A DNA stretch of 29,529 nucleotides from a virus: positions 1 to 29,529 of IMG/VR virus record IMGVR_UViG_3300044576_000022; one strand, 5' to 3'. Made by a program: the position numbers and the translations under genes. How positions within the stretch are numbered: the first letter of the stretch is position 1; the number at the start of each line of letters is the position of its first letter. Of the stretch, positions 1 to 8,819 are shown piece after piece. The notes under the pieces are model-generated. The model was not told where the DNA came from, did not search any database, and was given only the letters and a program-made list of their open reading frames with translations.

Positions 1-57
1 ACGGAAGAGTTGGAACTTTCCAAAGTCCCCAACATCTGCTACATACTTGTCTTGCAC
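1..57 (-). CDS. N-terminal fragment of a hypothetical protein, cut by the window edge
   Basis: The reverse strand from a GTG at 57 stays open to the window edge and reads VQDKYVADVGDFGKFQLFR (first residue Met if GTG starts). This resembles the conserved opening 'DLYVGDIGDFGKYGLLR' found in a group of bacterial hypothetical proteins of unknown function; that resemblance is from memory. It begins two bases after the stop of the DUF6172-like gene, so it would be the third gene of a leftward operon with the helicase. Only 19 residues are visible, the start is GTG and the ribosome site (AGAAG) is weak. The reading frame is likely real but function cannot be stated. Confidence 0.5.
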   Translation of the reverse strand, partial: MQDKYVADVGDFGKFQLFR

Positions 58-59
58 GA

Positions 60-371
60 TTAATTTTCTTCTGATTCTTCTTCTATTTTAAGAGGTTTTG
101 TTACAGCTTTTGCCATGACTTCTACATATACTTCTTTTACACCTGTCGCTTTTACTGTATCTAACGCTTTAATGAGTTCTTCATATACGACCTCTTTTGC
201 ATCATCTGCTGTAGCCCCTACTTTACAGTCAAAGTCCCAGTACATCGTTGCTTTGTCAGGTAAGTCTTTCTTCTTTTCACGTTTTACATATTTTCTAATA
301 TCATTTTTAACCGCTTCAAGTACGCGGTCTTCATGCTTTTTTTCATCTGTGAGTTTAAATACTTTTTTCAT
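60..371 (-). CDS. DUF6172-like small conserved protein
   Basis: A 103-residue protein opening [20 protein letters not shown], with a basic block KYVKREKKKDLP and the segment YWDFDCKVG. This pattern matches the DUF6172 family of small proteins as I recall it; no function is known. The C-terminus is acidic (EEESEEN). Its ATG overlaps the helicase stop codon by one base (TAATG), and an AGGAG ribosome site lies inside the end of the helicase gene, so the two are very probably translationally coupled. The family assignment is from recall of the motif, not a search. Confidence 0.7.
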   Translation of the reverse strand: MKKVFKLTDEKKHEDRVLEAVKNDIRKYVKREKKKDLPDKATMYWDFDCKVGATADDAKEVVYEELIKALDTVKATGVKEVYVEVMAKAVTKPLKIEEESEEN

Positions 372-1807
372 TATCTTCTCCTGTTGTTATTTTTGTTTTG
401 TCTATTATCTCTTTTGTTTAACTTATCCAGTTTTTCTTGTAGGTTTGAACCTATTTTTTCTGCATGTGGATTTTTAGGTCTCTTTTTTCTGCTGTTTTGT
501 GTTTTATTTTCTTCAGTAGCTGAGCCTGTTGAAGGCTTGTTTTTTACTGGTTTTTTATTTCTATTGTTATTTCTACCACCATTAGCATTTGCATTACGAT
601 TACGTTGTCCACCACCACGTTTCTGACCACCGCCTCTTCCATTTTGTATAGGTTCAGCTTGTATGCTAGGGTCTGGTCTAAAAGCTTCTATGTCTACTTT
701 TTTGATGCTTGACTTCGTAAACTTTTCTATATTTCTAAGAAGTTCATGCTCATCTACACACACCAAAGAGACTGCTTCGCCTGTCATCCCTGCTCTACCT
801 GTACGTCCTATGCGGTGTACGTAGTCTTCTGGTACGTTAGGGAGTTCGAAGTTCACTACATGTGGAAGCTGATCGATGTCTATACCACGTGCCGCTATGT
901 CTGTGGCTACAAGCACACGTATATTTCCTGCTTTAAAGTCTGCAAGGGCTTTGGTACGTGCGCCTTGAGATTTATTGCCATGAATGGCTGCAGCTTTGAT
1001 ACCAGCAATCTCTTCTAACTGTTTGGTAAGTTTGTTTGCCCCATGTTTTGTACGGGTAAAAACAAGCACCTGTTTCCAGTCTCCAGCTTTGATGAGCTGA
1101 GAGAGTAGCTCACGTTTACGGCTTTTGTCTACATGGTGTACCACTTGGCTTATCTGTCCTGAGGTTGAGTTCTCTCGTGCCACTTCTACCAGTACAGGGT
1201 CTTTGAGAAATCCTGAGGCAAGTTGCTTAATCTCTTTTGAGAATGTCGCTGAGAAAAGTAACGTCTGTCTATTTTTAGGCATCATTGCCATGAGTTTTTT
1301 GATATCATGGATGAAACCCATATCTAGCATACGGTCTGCTTCGTCTAACACCAAAGTCTCTATGGCTGAAAAATCTATGCCGTCTTGAGAAGCAATATCC
1401 AGTAATCTACCTGGTGTTGCTATGACAATGTCTACACCCTTTTTAATAGCAGCAAACTGAGGATTAATACCCACCCCACCAAATATGACCATCGAGCGAT
1501 ACGACATATATTTTCCATAGGTCTTAATACTGTCTGCTACTTGCGCTGCGAGTTCACGTGTAGGAGTAAGTACCAAAACACGGATTTGTTTCTTTTTCAT
1601 CTGAGGTTTTGTCTGTGAAAGACGCTCTAAAAGTGGAAGGGTAAAACCTGCTGTTTTTCCTGTACCTGTTTGTGCAGCTGCAAGTACGTCTCTACCTTCT
1701 ATCACTAAAGGTATCGCCTTTGCTTGTATAGGTGTAGGCGTGGTATAGCCCTGCTCTTTGACTGCTTTAAGTAATGACTCATTGAGTCCTAATTCTGTAA
1801 ATTTCAT
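371..1807 (-). CDS. rhlE: ATP-dependent RNA helicase, DEAD-box, RhlE-like
   Basis: A 478-residue DEAD-box RNA helicase acting on structured RNA in the cytoplasm (ribosome assembly, mRNA decay or cold adaptation in this family). All core motifs are present in order: Q-motif region ([11 protein letters not shown]), motif I AQTGTGKT (45-52), Ia [12 protein letters not shown], motif II DEAD (155-158), motif III SAT (186-188), then in the second RecA domain RGIDI and HRIGRTGR. After about residue 390 it has a low-complexity basic Asn/Arg/Lys tail typical of RhlE-type enzymes and used for RNA binding. I place the start at ATG 1807 (MKFTELGL) rather than the upstream ATG at 1840, because an AGGAAC ribosome site precedes 1807 and the family begins at this point. 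First gene of a leftward operon; host gene, not phage. Confidence 0.93.
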   Translation of the reverse strand: MKFTELGLNESLLKAVKEQGYTTPTPIQAKAIPLVIEGRDVLAAAQTGTGKTAGFTLPLLERLSQTKPQMKKKQIRVLVLTPTRELAAQVADSIKTYGKYMSYRSMVIFGGVGINPQFAAIKKGVDIVIATPGRLLDIASQDGIDFSAIETLVLDEADRMLDMGFIHDIKKLMAMMPKNRQTLLFSATFSKEIKQLASGFLKDPVLVEVARENSTSGQISQVVHHVDKSRKRELLSQLIKAGDWKQVLVFTRTKHGANKLTKQLEEIAGIKAAAIHGNKSQGARTKALADFKAGNIRVLVATDIAARGIDIDQLPHVVNFELPNVPEDYVHRIGRTGRAGMTGEAVSLVCVDEHELLRNIEKFTKSSIKKVDIEAFRPDPSIQAEPIQNGRGGGQKRGGGQRNRNANANGGRNNNRNKKPVKNKPSTGSATEENKTQNSRKKRPKNPHAEKIGSNLQEKLDKLNKRDNRQNKNNNRRR

Positions 1808-1920
1808 GATGTTCCTAGTAACCGAGCCTTGAACATCCATAAACGATGTCGCATTTGTCGGTCTTAGGCTGAGTAAAGTAATTTTAACTTATGTATGACC
1901 GATGTACATATATTACGCGA

Positions 1921-1926
1921 ATTATA
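1921..1926 (-). promoter_or_regulatory. Candidate -10 box of the helicase operon
   Basis: The reverse strand reads TATAAT here, about 115 bases upstream of the helicase start. It lies back to back with the tRNA -10 box at 1939-1944, so the two divergent promoters overlap. No good -35 is seen, which is normal for the Campylobacterota vegetative sigma factor. Confidence 0.45.
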
Positions 1927-1938
1927 GCGTAATTTTTG

Positions 1939-1944
1939 TATAAT
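1939..1944 (+). promoter_or_regulatory. Candidate -10 box of tRNA-Arg
   Basis: A perfect TATAAT lies 29 bases before the tRNA 5' end, preceded by a T-rich run. The position suits a short-leader tRNA transcript. Confidence 0.55.
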
Positions 1945-1973
1945 GCGATTTCTATTTCTAGATTTAGAAATAT

Positions 1974-2049
1974 GTCCTCATCGCTTAACTGGATAAAGCA
2001 GTGCCCTCCTAAGGCGTAGCTCATGGTTCGAGTCCATGTGGGGATACCA
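1974..2049 (+). tRNA. tRNA-Arg (anticodon CCU)
   Basis: A 76-nt cloverleaf folds by eye. The acceptor GTCCTCA pairs with TGGGGAT (two G-U wobbles). The D arm has a GCT/AGC stem. The anticodon stem GTGCC/GGCGT encloses the loop CTCCTAA with anticodon CCT, and the T arm is CATGG-TTCGAGT-CCATG. Discriminator A and a genome-encoded CCA follow. Anticodon CCU reads AGG, a rare arginine codon, and tRNA-Arg(CCU) is a common phage integration target. The phage lysis genes begin about 140 bases downstream. Confidence 0.95.
2024..2049 (+). other. Putative left attachment site (tRNA 3' end)
   Basis: Inference: tyrosine integrases usually recombine within the T-arm and acceptor end of a tRNA and rebuild the gene. 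Host genes lie left of this tRNA and phage genes lie right of it, with nothing else in between. I found no second copy of this sequence in the window, so the matching right end must lie beyond 29529 and the exact core cannot be fixed. Confidence 0.4.
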
Positions 2050-2190
2050 ATAAATAGCCACAAAGCACGTCCACAGCGTTGTTTGAGAGAAATTTAAAAT
2101 CATTACTCAAACTTAAATTAAACTTAGTGTCAGTCGAAAATCGGCACTTTATGGGAATATCTACCGACACTTCTGTGACAGTTGTTACAC

Positions 2191-2490
2191 TTATTTTGTT
2201 GAGAATTTCTTATTAAATTCTATATTTTGCTTCTCATAAAAGTTTATGATGCGTATTCTTTTTTTACTTACTTTGCTTGCCTCTTCCATTTCTCTTTTTG
2301 AAACAAGATAATGTAGTGCATCTACAGATTTTATATCTTTTATTTCATAGGGTTTAATCTTGTATAGAGTTCTTAGCTTAGGTACTTTGCTTTTCACATA
2401 AACCGTTTTAATCTCTGGCTTACATTGACCACAACCACTAAAAAATAAGCTTGTCACTAACAGAAGTAAAGTTATCATCTTCAATCGCAT
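2191..2490 (-). CDS. Outer-membrane spanin lipoprotein (Rz1-like o-spanin)
   Basis: A 99-residue lipoprotein precursor. The N-terminus is Met-Arg-Leu-Lys followed by a leucine-rich hydrophobic stretch and the lipobox LFFSGC (lipidated Cys at residue 20), then a Lys-rich hydrophilic body (KTVYVKSKVPKLRTLYKIKP). The start at ATG 2490 has an AAGGG ribosome site; a TTG two codons earlier is possible. It overlaps the C-terminal codons of the membrane-anchored gene 2438-2728 in another frame, the arrangement typical of Rz/Rz1. The pair is expected to fuse inner and outer membranes at the last step of lysis. At about 80 mature residues it is longer than lambda Rz1. The call rests on topology and overlap, not on family similarity. 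Confidence 0.75.
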   Translation of the reverse strand: MRLKMITLLLLVTSLFFSGCGQCKPEIKTVYVKSKVPKLRTLYKIKPYEIKDIKSVDALHYLVSKREMEEASKVSKKRIRIINFYEKQNIEFNKKFSTK

Positions 2491-2728
2491 CACCAAACCC
2501 TTTCATTTCGCCCTCGAAATTTGTTACATTTTTATCATCAAGGCACATAACTAATTCAAGTTCTAATGCACTATTTTTAATGTACTCTGCCCTAAGTTCT
2601 TTTGCAAGGTCTTTCTTTTCCTGCTTCAACTCTTTCAACGGTGCATAGTGATAGTTATACCAAACACCACCAAGAATAGCTAATACAATTCCAATAATGC
2701 CAAACTTTAAATATAACCCAGAGAACAT
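2438..2728 (-). CDS. Inner-membrane spanin (Rz-like i-spanin)
   Basis: A 96-residue protein with one N-terminal membrane segment (LKFGIIGIVLAILGGVWYNY). A charged helix predicted as coiled coil follows (LKELKQEKKDLAKELRAEYIKNSALELELV), then a soluble tail. This is the Rz-type i-spanin layout: N-in membrane anchor and periplasmic coiled coil. The ATG at 2728 overlaps the stop of the preceding 49-aa gene (TGATG), and a GGA ribosome site lies 8 bases upstream. Its last 53 bases overlap the o-spanin start in another frame. Together they form the two-component spanin of the lysis cassette. Confidence 0.75.
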   Translation of the reverse strand: MFSGLYLKFGIIGIVLAILGGVWYNYHYAPLKELKQEKKDLAKELRAEYIKNSALELELVMCLDDKNVTNFEGEMKGFGDAIEDDNFTSVSDKLIF

Positions 2729-2877
2729 CACTTAATTCCAATAATTGATAAGATACATAGGTATAATGATACACCTATGATAGTAGCATATATAAGATGT
2801 CTCTTACTGTCCTTATCCAGTATCTCTATTTCTGTGTTTCCCTTATGAAGTTTAATTTTACGGTCTGTTATTCGCAT
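2728..2877 (-). CDS. Small membrane protein of the lysis cassette
   Basis: A 49-residue protein. The first ~28 residues are charged (MRITDRKIKLHKGNTEIEI...) and are followed by a single C-terminal membrane segment (LIYATIIGVSLYLCILSIIGI). It starts 20 bases inside the end of the holin-like gene, with an AGGGG ribosome site 4 bases before the tandem ATG at 2880/2877, and its stop overlaps the i-spanin start. The tight overlaps on both sides argue that it is translated. An antiholin, second holin or lysis regulator is possible from position alone; I do not recognise the family. Confidence 0.65.
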   Translation of the reverse strand: MRITDRKIKLHKGNTEIEILDKDSKRHLIYATIIGVSLYLCILSIIGIK

Positions 2878-3229
2878 CATCAACCCCTAAGTATTTTTTT
2901 GCTTGTTTTTTCATACCCTCTGGCAAGATATTTATAATCATAGATAAAATATCTACAGATATGATTGTACTAAATGCATACAAAGCTATTGCAATTTTGC
3001 TGTCAAGCTCTATCTTTAGCTGAAACATCTTGCCAAGTACCATATTTAATATCTCAATTATCATAGGCACAAAGTATAGTGCTACTACCAAAGTAGATAA
3101 GATTATAGTGATAATAATCCTGTGGCTTTTCTTTTCTCCGAACCAATACTGGATAAACATTCCTATCATCACTGCCCAAAGTTCTTTAGTATGATGAAAA
3201 AATGTTTGCACCTTTACGATATACTCCAT
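2858..3229 (-). CDS. Putative holin (multi-span membrane protein)
   Basis: A 123-residue protein with three to four hydrophobic segments: around ELWAVMIGMFIQYWF, IIITIILSTLVVALYFVPMIIEIL and IAIALYAFSTIISVDILSMIINIL. A short charged C-terminus follows (KKQAKKYLGVDD). Size, topology and place just upstream of the spanin genes suit a phage holin. The start ATG 3229 has an AGGAATAGGT ribosome site. No endolysin is adjacent; the muralytic enzyme must be elsewhere or be part of a virion protein. Other small phage membrane proteins would look similar. Confidence 0.6.
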   Translation of the reverse strand: MEYIVKVQTFFHHTKELWAVMIGMFIQYWFGEKKSHRIIITIILSTLVVALYFVPMIIEILNMVLGKMFQLKIELDSKIAIALYAFSTIISVDILSMIINILPEGMKKQAKKYLGVDDANNRP

Positions 3230-3259
3230 ACCTATTCCTAATGTTTTTCCAAAGTCTAT

Positions 3260-3268
3260 CTTATATCA
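3260..3268 (-). promoter_or_regulatory. Candidate extended -10 promoter of the lysis cassette
   Basis: The reverse strand reads TGATATAAG, an extended -10 (TG-n-TATAAG), about 30 bases upstream of the holin-like start and within the only sizeable gap near the lysis genes. The GCGACA motif (3290-3295) lies about 22 bases upstream of it. Confidence 0.4.
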
Positions 3269-3289
3269 GAAATAAAATGACTATTATTT

Positions 3290-3295
3290 TGTCGC
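3290..3295 (-). promoter_or_regulatory. GCGACA motif, lysis-cassette copy
   Basis: The reverse strand reads TAGCGACAAAATAATAGTC, starting at the stop codon of the large ejection-type gene. The GCGACA part and the ATAGT that follows also occur in the gap at 13768-13773; the GCGACAA part occurs in the two longer elements at 13080-13108 and 22167-22195. Confidence 0.35.
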
Positions 3296-6200
3296 TAAAA
3301 CCATTTTTGCTTACTCTCTTTTTGCTTTCTATGCTTTTTAACCTGCCTAGAATTAAAGGTAAGTGAGTTCACACCTGCTTGTCTTACTATCTCCTGTATT
3401 AAAGAACGTGGCACAACATCTTTAGATATTTTCCTGTTCTTATCATCTCTCACAAGACTTTCTATTAGTTCTATACCACTTCTCACTTGACCCGGTAAAG
3501 GAGTTAAAGAACTTGCATATTTGAGTCTGTCATAATACTGTTGTGCCTTTGGCTTATTTTCATAAGTAATCGGTCTGCCGTTATACAACTTTGTACCAGA
3601 GATAAGACTTACAAGTGTTTGTGGGAGTCCATTTGTTGCTGTCTCTTGTGCCATTTGTAAAGGGTGCAATAACTGCATAAAAGGGTTTATTCTATCCATT
3701 TTAATAGTCGTAATATTGTCTCCATCTTTCCAAATAGGCACTCTTGCCATATGTGCATCGTCTGGCAACTCATCAGAGTAAGGGTCAGTAATGCCTGTTA
3801 GCATACCAGATAGGATATAGGTGCTTCCAATCGCTGTAGCGATACTTGCAGAACCTCTTGCACTACTTGCTAATCTTAACATTTTTGGTAGCGTGTAGTA
3901 AGTCCAAGATATAAATGGAGTAATCCCACTATCTCTTAGTGTTCTCCAAGCAGGAGCCATAGGCTTAGAATAGTCTGGCATAATCGCTAATGCACCCTCT
4001 CTTGCTTTTACTACATCCCACCCTGCTTCTCTAAGGTGTGTGAACATAGCAAGTTTACTCATACCATCGCCATCTTGATATTTTTTTGTAAGGTAATCAT
4101 CAGTTCTTTCTAATACAGATTTTTTACCTACAGATGGTGCGTCTCCCTCTCCTATCTTTATATCTTCAAGCCTACTTGTATTTAAGAGTCCTTGCTCTTC
4201 TGCTTCCATATAATACTTCATATCTTTTTTCAAATTAGATAATTCGGCTCTTTCTGCTGTTGAGAGCGTGCCTATAATTTCCTTATCCATAAGCTCTGTT
4301 AGTCTGGGTGCTTTATTCATCTGTATAATAGATTTTATTATGCCCCCCGCAACCTCTTTGCCTTTCATCCCAGATGCGTGCATCAAGAATGGGTTAGCAA
4401 ATGCGTTGTTTACATGGGTAGGTAAATTCCATACAGTCAAAGCCTTTTTAACCCTGCTAAGGTACTTCATCCATAAGGCTTTAGCTTCTGCTGTAATATC
4501 GCCTTGTCTTTGCATAATGGAGTCTGCCAATGCACCAATATCATCTGCAATATCTTTTCTTACCCATTGACCCGATAATGCACCAAACTGTGGCATATTG
4601 TCAAGCTTTACAAAGCCCTCTGCGTGTAGTGCTTCTTTTGTTGCTAACTTAGCTTCACCTTTTGTTACTATCGCACCCTCTAATTTTGCTACCTCTTGCA
4701 ACATCCTCCCATGTTCTACCATTTGAGCCATTTTCATAAAAGTTTCTGGAACAGTGATAGATGCGTCCACTATCTCACCCATCTCTATCCGTTCTGCTTT
4801 AGTCCAATCTCTTTCAAGTGTTACCTTGCCAGCAATTACGCTCTTTTCTATTCCACCATCTTTCTTTGGCTTCCCTATAAGAGACTCGTCAAGTTCACCA
4901 GATGCTACACGCCTATCATATTCTTTTTGAGATATTGTCTCTGACTTACCCCTTGCTTTCATAATAGGCAATGTTGTTTTGTCTCCCAGCAATCCCTTAG
5001 CAAGATTGATTTCATCTTCTGCAAAATGTTTTTTATACAATCGTCTTAGGTAGTTATCACCCCAAGCATCAATATCTTTTTCATCAAATACATCAAGTTT
5101 CTTCATCTCATCTTGCATATCTTTGATAGTCTGTCTTATATTATTTCCAATCTGTCTGACCTGTTCTGATACAGATGATGGGTGAACATCTCCTACGATA
5201 TACTCTTGCAAGTCTTTTCTCATCTGCTCTGGGAGTTTACCAAGTATTCTACCCATTCGTTCAGCTTGTCTTGCCATTTTATGCTTACCTGCTGTAGCGT
5301 TTGCTCTTATCTTGTGGTATTCTCCAGAGAATGAGTCAAGGAATGATGCTTTAAGACTACTCTTTAATCCTTGCGATAAGTCCATAAACTCCTTAGCATC
5401 GTGTTTATTTAGTATTCTTTCAAGATGTTCTACCCCTTTGTCTATCTTTACTTTCTCTTCTGGTACTCTACTCTCCATCTTATTTCGTGAAAAATCAAGC
5501 GTTGCATCGTCTGGGTGAATACCTGTAGAGTCAAAGTCTCCAAGCCGTCCATCAAGTTCTGCCATAAATGCACTATTGTATGCTTCGTCACCGTGTTCTG
5601 CACCCATTGTAGATGTATTCTCATAGTGTGGGATAACATCTCTCTCTTCTGGTGTAAGATTTTTACGTGCCTGTACTTCTCTTGCTTCTATCTCACCTGC
5701 TATTTTCTTATAGCCCTCGTATGCTTCTTTGGTCTTATTGTTTTTTAGAAAATCCAAATCATCTTTATAGCGTACTGCATCAAGCTGTGATAAATTACCT
5801 TGTCTTTCAAGTCCATCTATCTTACCATTGACTTTGAGTAGCATATCATCAAAGTTACCACCACCTGCAAAGCCCTCTTTATTCTGCACCCAATGCTGTA
5901 TTTCGTGAATAATAGAACTTCCAAGTTCATCCTTGTTTTTAAACTTGTTTGATATGGTTATGGTACTGTCTCCGTCAAATGATGCGTGAGCTTCCATATT
6001 TTTATCAAATTTCACTACAACGTCTCTAAGTTGTGGGTAGTTATCAAATAATTCATCGTGCTTGATTAGATTTTCAAGTGTTGTATGACCCTTTTGTGTT
6101 AAGTCAATTACACCATCTTTTTTAATATCCATCTTACTATCATCTATCTCAAAGCGTTCCTGTCCGTCATACTTTCCTGCATGAGTAGTCTTGCCCTCAA

Positions 6201-7767
6201 AACCTTTAGCTTTCTTACCTGCAAATACTCCAAGTTGTACGCCCTCTGTAGGCATTTTATCGCCCACCTTGACCTCGTTATCCATTACCCAACTTTGAAC
6301 CTTTTTAAAGGCTTCTGGGTTAGTCCTGCGTAACATTTTAAGTCCAGTGACTCCAAGAGTTCCTGCTACCATACCTTGTATAAATCTGTCTGCCATTTGA
6401 GAGGATAAATCTTTGTTTGGGTCATAGCTACCATCAAACAATCCACTCCCTGCATTGACTGTACCTGCACCAAACCCACCTGCAAGGTTATGTCCTGCAT
6501 TAGCAAATATGGCATTGCCTGTTTCCGAGTCTATCAAGTCACCATTTTCATCTATGTATGTATCTTGCATAGGCACTTCTTTGGTATTCCAATTAGGGTC
6601 ATTCTCCAATCTGTCAATATCTAAGCGTAATTTCTCTTCAATCTCTGGGGTTATTTTTCCACTATCAATCTTCTTTACATCTGCCTTACTTAATTCAAAG
6701 CCTTGATGATAGTTAGTTTCACCTTTTGCACCTGCTCTTGCATATGTTCCGTCTGGGTTCATCCAAGATGCAGAACCTACACCGACTCTATCATTGTATG
6801 TCTGTGATGCGTATCTGTCTCTTGCTAAGTCAATGGCTTCTTTTGCACGTGGGTGTTCAAATATGTTATCTACACCATCATTAGGAGTATTAACATTTGC
6901 ATTACTCTTTTCTCTAATTAGCTCTGGCTGTGGCTTAGTAACCTCTTTATAATCTGATACAATTTTATCTGCCTGTGCCTTAGAAAACCCAGCCCTCTCT
7001 GGGTCGTTGATTAGTATATCTATAGCACCATCTGCATCTGATTTACCATCACCCACCATATGTTCAACATCTTTTATGGCATTTGTAACTTTTCCTTTGG
7101 TGAGTCCTGCAATTACACCATTTAGTACAGATACAATACCTGTACTCATTACATCTTCATGTGACTTTTGCTCATCTGTGATGCTTGTGTTTCCATAGTT
7201 CTTAGCCTTAGATGTTGCAAAACCAACACCTGCACCTGCTACCATAGACTTCCCAACTCTTGCTAACTTGCTACCTTTAGATACAAGCCCTGTACCAGAT
7301 AAGTTCATTGGGTCTGCAATAAGTTCACCTGCAATATGTGCTATTTTATTATCTTCCGTTTCAATCTCATTTTGCTTTCTCTTGTCATCCCAATACTTAG
7401 CATTATCTTCAAAAAAAGATGTTTGATATTCTTTAGGTAATATGGCTTTACTAAGTTTCCCAAGCCCCTTATTAATAGATGCACCATACTCATCCATATT
7501 GTGAGTAAAGCCTTTCCCAAATGCAACTACATCACTCCAAGATACTGGTAATACTGTAGCTAAAGCATCATCTGCTTTATGATATTCTTTTTTGTTTGCC
7601 TCTGCTTCTGCTATTTGAGATTTAGATAATCCGTTGCGTGGGTCGTTTGGTTGGAGTTTTGGCTTTTGGAAAAGACTAGGTTGCTTAAATAGGCTTTCTC
7701 TTTTTGGTTCTTCTTGTGATGGTTGCTTAAATAGGCTTTCTCTACCTTGTTCCATTATTATCACCAT
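3295..7767 (-). CDS. Giant virion/ejection polyvalent protein with zincin-type metallopeptidase motif
   Basis: About 1490 residues. The N-terminus carries a short repeat (RESLFKQPS twice) and Pro/Gln-rich sequence. A glycine- and alanine-rich helical region follows (KSMVAGAGVGFATSK). In the middle is SSIIHEIQHWVQNKEGF, with HEIQH at about residues 621-625, followed ~70 residues on by AGEIEAREVQARKN. This is the signature of the metallopeptidase-like/LPD23-type domains of phage 'large polyvalent proteins', with HExxH binding zinc and Glu as catalytic base. The C-terminal half (NLPTHVNNAFANPF... ITPFISWTYYTLPKMLRLA) resembles the C-terminal domain of such proteins, perhaps LPD38. Such proteins travel in the virion and enter the host with the DNA. 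I chose ATG 7767 because GGAAAG precedes it; ATG 7785 or 7755 are alternatives. It overlaps the upstream gene by 26 bases. Peptidase activity and exact domain names are inference. Confidence 0.75.
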   Translation of the reverse strand: MVIIMEQGRESLFKQPSQEEPKRESLFKQPSLFQKPKLQPNDPRNGLSKSQIAEAEANKKEYHKADDALATVLPVSWSDVVAFGKGFTHNMDEYGASINKGLGKLSKAILPKEYQTSFFEDNAKYWDDKRKQNEIETEDNKIAHIAGELIADPMNLSGTGLVSKGSKLARVGKSMVAGAGVGFATSKAKNYGNTSITDEQKSHEDVMSTGIVSVLNGVIAGLTKGKVTNAIKDVEHMVGDGKSDADGAIDILINDPERAGFSKAQADKIVSDYKEVTKPQPELIREKSNANVNTPNDGVDNIFEHPRAKEAIDLARDRYASQTYNDRVGVGSASWMNPDGTYARAGAKGETNYHQGFELSKADVKKIDSGKITPEIEEKLRLDIDRLENDPNWNTKEVPMQDTYIDENGDLIDSETGNAIFANAGHNLAGGFGAGTVNAGSGLFDGSYDPNKDLSSQMADRFIQGMVAGTLGVTGLKMLRRTNPEAFKKVQSWVMDNEVKVGDKMPTEGVQLGVFAGKKAKGFEGKTTHAGKYDGQERFEIDDSKMDIKKDGVIDLTQKGHTTLENLIKHDELFDNYPQLRDVVVKFDKNMEAHASFDGDSTITISNKFKNKDELGSSIIHEIQHWVQNKEGFAGGGNFDDMLLKVNGKIDGLERQGNLSQLDAVRYKDDLDFLKNNKTKEAYEGYKKIAGEIEAREVQARKNLTPEERDVIPHYENTSTMGAEHGDEAYNSAFMAELDGRLGDFDSTGIHPDDATLDFSRNKMESRVPEEKVKIDKGVEHLERILNKHDAKEFMDLSQGLKSSLKASFLDSFSGEYHKIRANATAGKHKMARQAERMGRILGKLPEQMRKDLQEYIVGDVHPSSVSEQVRQIGNNIRQTIKDMQDEMKKLDVFDEKDIDAWGDNYLRRLYKKHFAEDEINLAKGLLGDKTTLPIMKARGKSETISQKEYDRRVASGELDESLIGKPKKDGGIEKSVIAGKVTLERDWTKAERIEMGEIVDASITVPETFMKMAQMVEHGRMLQEVAKLEGAIVTKGEAKLATKEALHAEGFVKLDNMPQFGALSGQWVRKDIADDIGALADSIMQRQGDITAEAKALWMKYLSRVKKALTVWNLPTHVNNAFANPFLMHASGMKGKEVAGGIIKSIIQMNKAPRLTELMDKEIIGTLSTAERAELSNLKKDMKYYMEAEEQGLLNTSRLEDIKIGEGDAPSVGKKSVLERTDDYLTKKYQDGDGMSKLAMFTHLREAGWDVVKAREGALAIMPDYSKPMAPAWRTLRDSGITPFISWTYYTLPKMLRLASSARGSASIATAIGSTYILSGMLTGITDPYSDELPDDAHMARVPIWKDGDNITTIKMDRINPFMQLLHPLQMAQETATNGLPQTLVSLISGTKLYNGRPITYENKPKAQQYYDRLKYASSLTPLPGQVRSGIELIESLVRDDKNRKISKDVVPRSLIQEIVRQAGVNSLTFNSRQVKKHRKQKESKQKWF

Positions 7768-8815
7768 ATCTTTCCAATATTGCATCTATTGAAGCTACTG
7801 AACCGTTTGGTAGCTTTACGCTCTTTCCATCATCACTTATACGCATATCAGCCCTATCTATTCCCTCTCCCTTTGCTAACCTGTCTAACACTGCCCCATT
7901 TATACTAGGTACTCCCTGCTTAGGTTGCTGTTGTGTTGGTGCGTTTGCAGGTTGTTGCTGTATTGGTGCATAATCATCATCAAAAACTTCACTTATAAAG
8001 TCAATAGGGTGCATCAAACTACCGTTATCAACTTTCTTGAAGCTAGGGACTACACCAGTGTTTATATACATCTGTCGTGCTGTTTCAAGATTATGTGAAC
8101 CAATTTCATCTGCAACTTCCTTACTAAGCATAGCCTTAAAAGAGTTCCCATCTGGCACTCTTTTCGCCCTAAATAGTTGCTCTTGCATAGAATTATTTTG
8201 ATTATTGTTTTGTTCATTTAATAGTCTATCCCTAGCTATAGAATTACGCTCTTTACCAATATCTCCCAAAGTATGATAATACTCTGACTGCGTTGTATTC
8301 CTATCTTTTGCAATACCAAGTGCATCGGCTTGCGCAGATGCTTCTAAATCTTGCCCTCTTCTATCTGTTGTATCACGCATCCTTGCAATGTTTGCCCTTG
8401 ATACTGTAGCTCTGTTTTGTGAGTCTCCACTTATCAATGAGCCAAGCACACCCTGCAATACTCTTTGATGCTGTGACGCTAACTTTGCATTGTTCCTTGC
8501 ACCTACTACACCAAGTGCCTCATTAAAGCCCTCGTTTGTAAGCAAAGAGTGTTCTATTTTTGGTGTTCTGTATGTAGGTGTGTTAGATAGTGAGTTAATG
8601 ATAGGATTAATCTGTTTCCCATAACCACCGTCACCACCATATTGAGACTGCCACCCTTTATTACCTTGCATTACTCCTTGACTTTCCTGCACTCTTGACT
8701 TTCCAAGTTTATAACTATTGTCAGTAATATTATTCTGTGCTGTAGGAGACTTTGGTACTGCCGTTTGCATCTGTCTTTTTTTTGCTGTAGCGTTTAACTT
8801 ATCCATAAAACTCAT
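7742..8815 (-). CDS. Putative internal virion protein
   Basis: About 357 residues with no recognised family. It is hydrophilic, alanine/asparagine/glutamine-rich, with a long helical middle (RANIARMRDTTDRRGQDLEASAQADALGIAKDRN) and two short Gln/Pro linkers (IQQQPANAPTQQQPKQG) before a compact C-terminal segment. This composition and the place just upstream of the giant ejection-type protein fit a podoviral internal or ejection protein. I start at ATG 8815 (MSFMDKLN), which has a GAGGA ribosome site 7 bases upstream, instead of the ATG at 8869 that lies deep inside the preceding gene. Function inferred from position only. Confidence 0.6.
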   Translation of the reverse strand: MSFMDKLNATAKKRQMQTAVPKSPTAQNNITDNSYKLGKSRVQESQGVMQGNKGWQSQYGGDGGYGKQINPIINSLSNTPTYRTPKIEHSLLTNEGFNEALGVVGARNNAKLASQHQRVLQGVLGSLISGDSQNRATVSRANIARMRDTTDRRGQDLEASAQADALGIAKDRNTTQSEYYHTLGDIGKERNSIARDRLLNEQNNNQNNSMQEQLFRAKRVPDGNSFKAMLSKEVADEIGSHNLETARQMYINTGVVPSFKKVDNGSLMHPIDFISEVFDDDYAPIQQQPANAPTQQQPKQGVPSINGAVLDRLAKGEGIDRADMRISDDGKSVKLPNGSVASIDAILERYGDNNGTR

Positions 8816-8819
8816 ATCT

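Noticed and set aside
2126-2171. AGTGTC ... GACACT inverted repeat downstream of the o-spanin as a terminator or att arm
   Set aside because: The arms are 34 bases apart, the stem is only six pairs, and no T-run follows.
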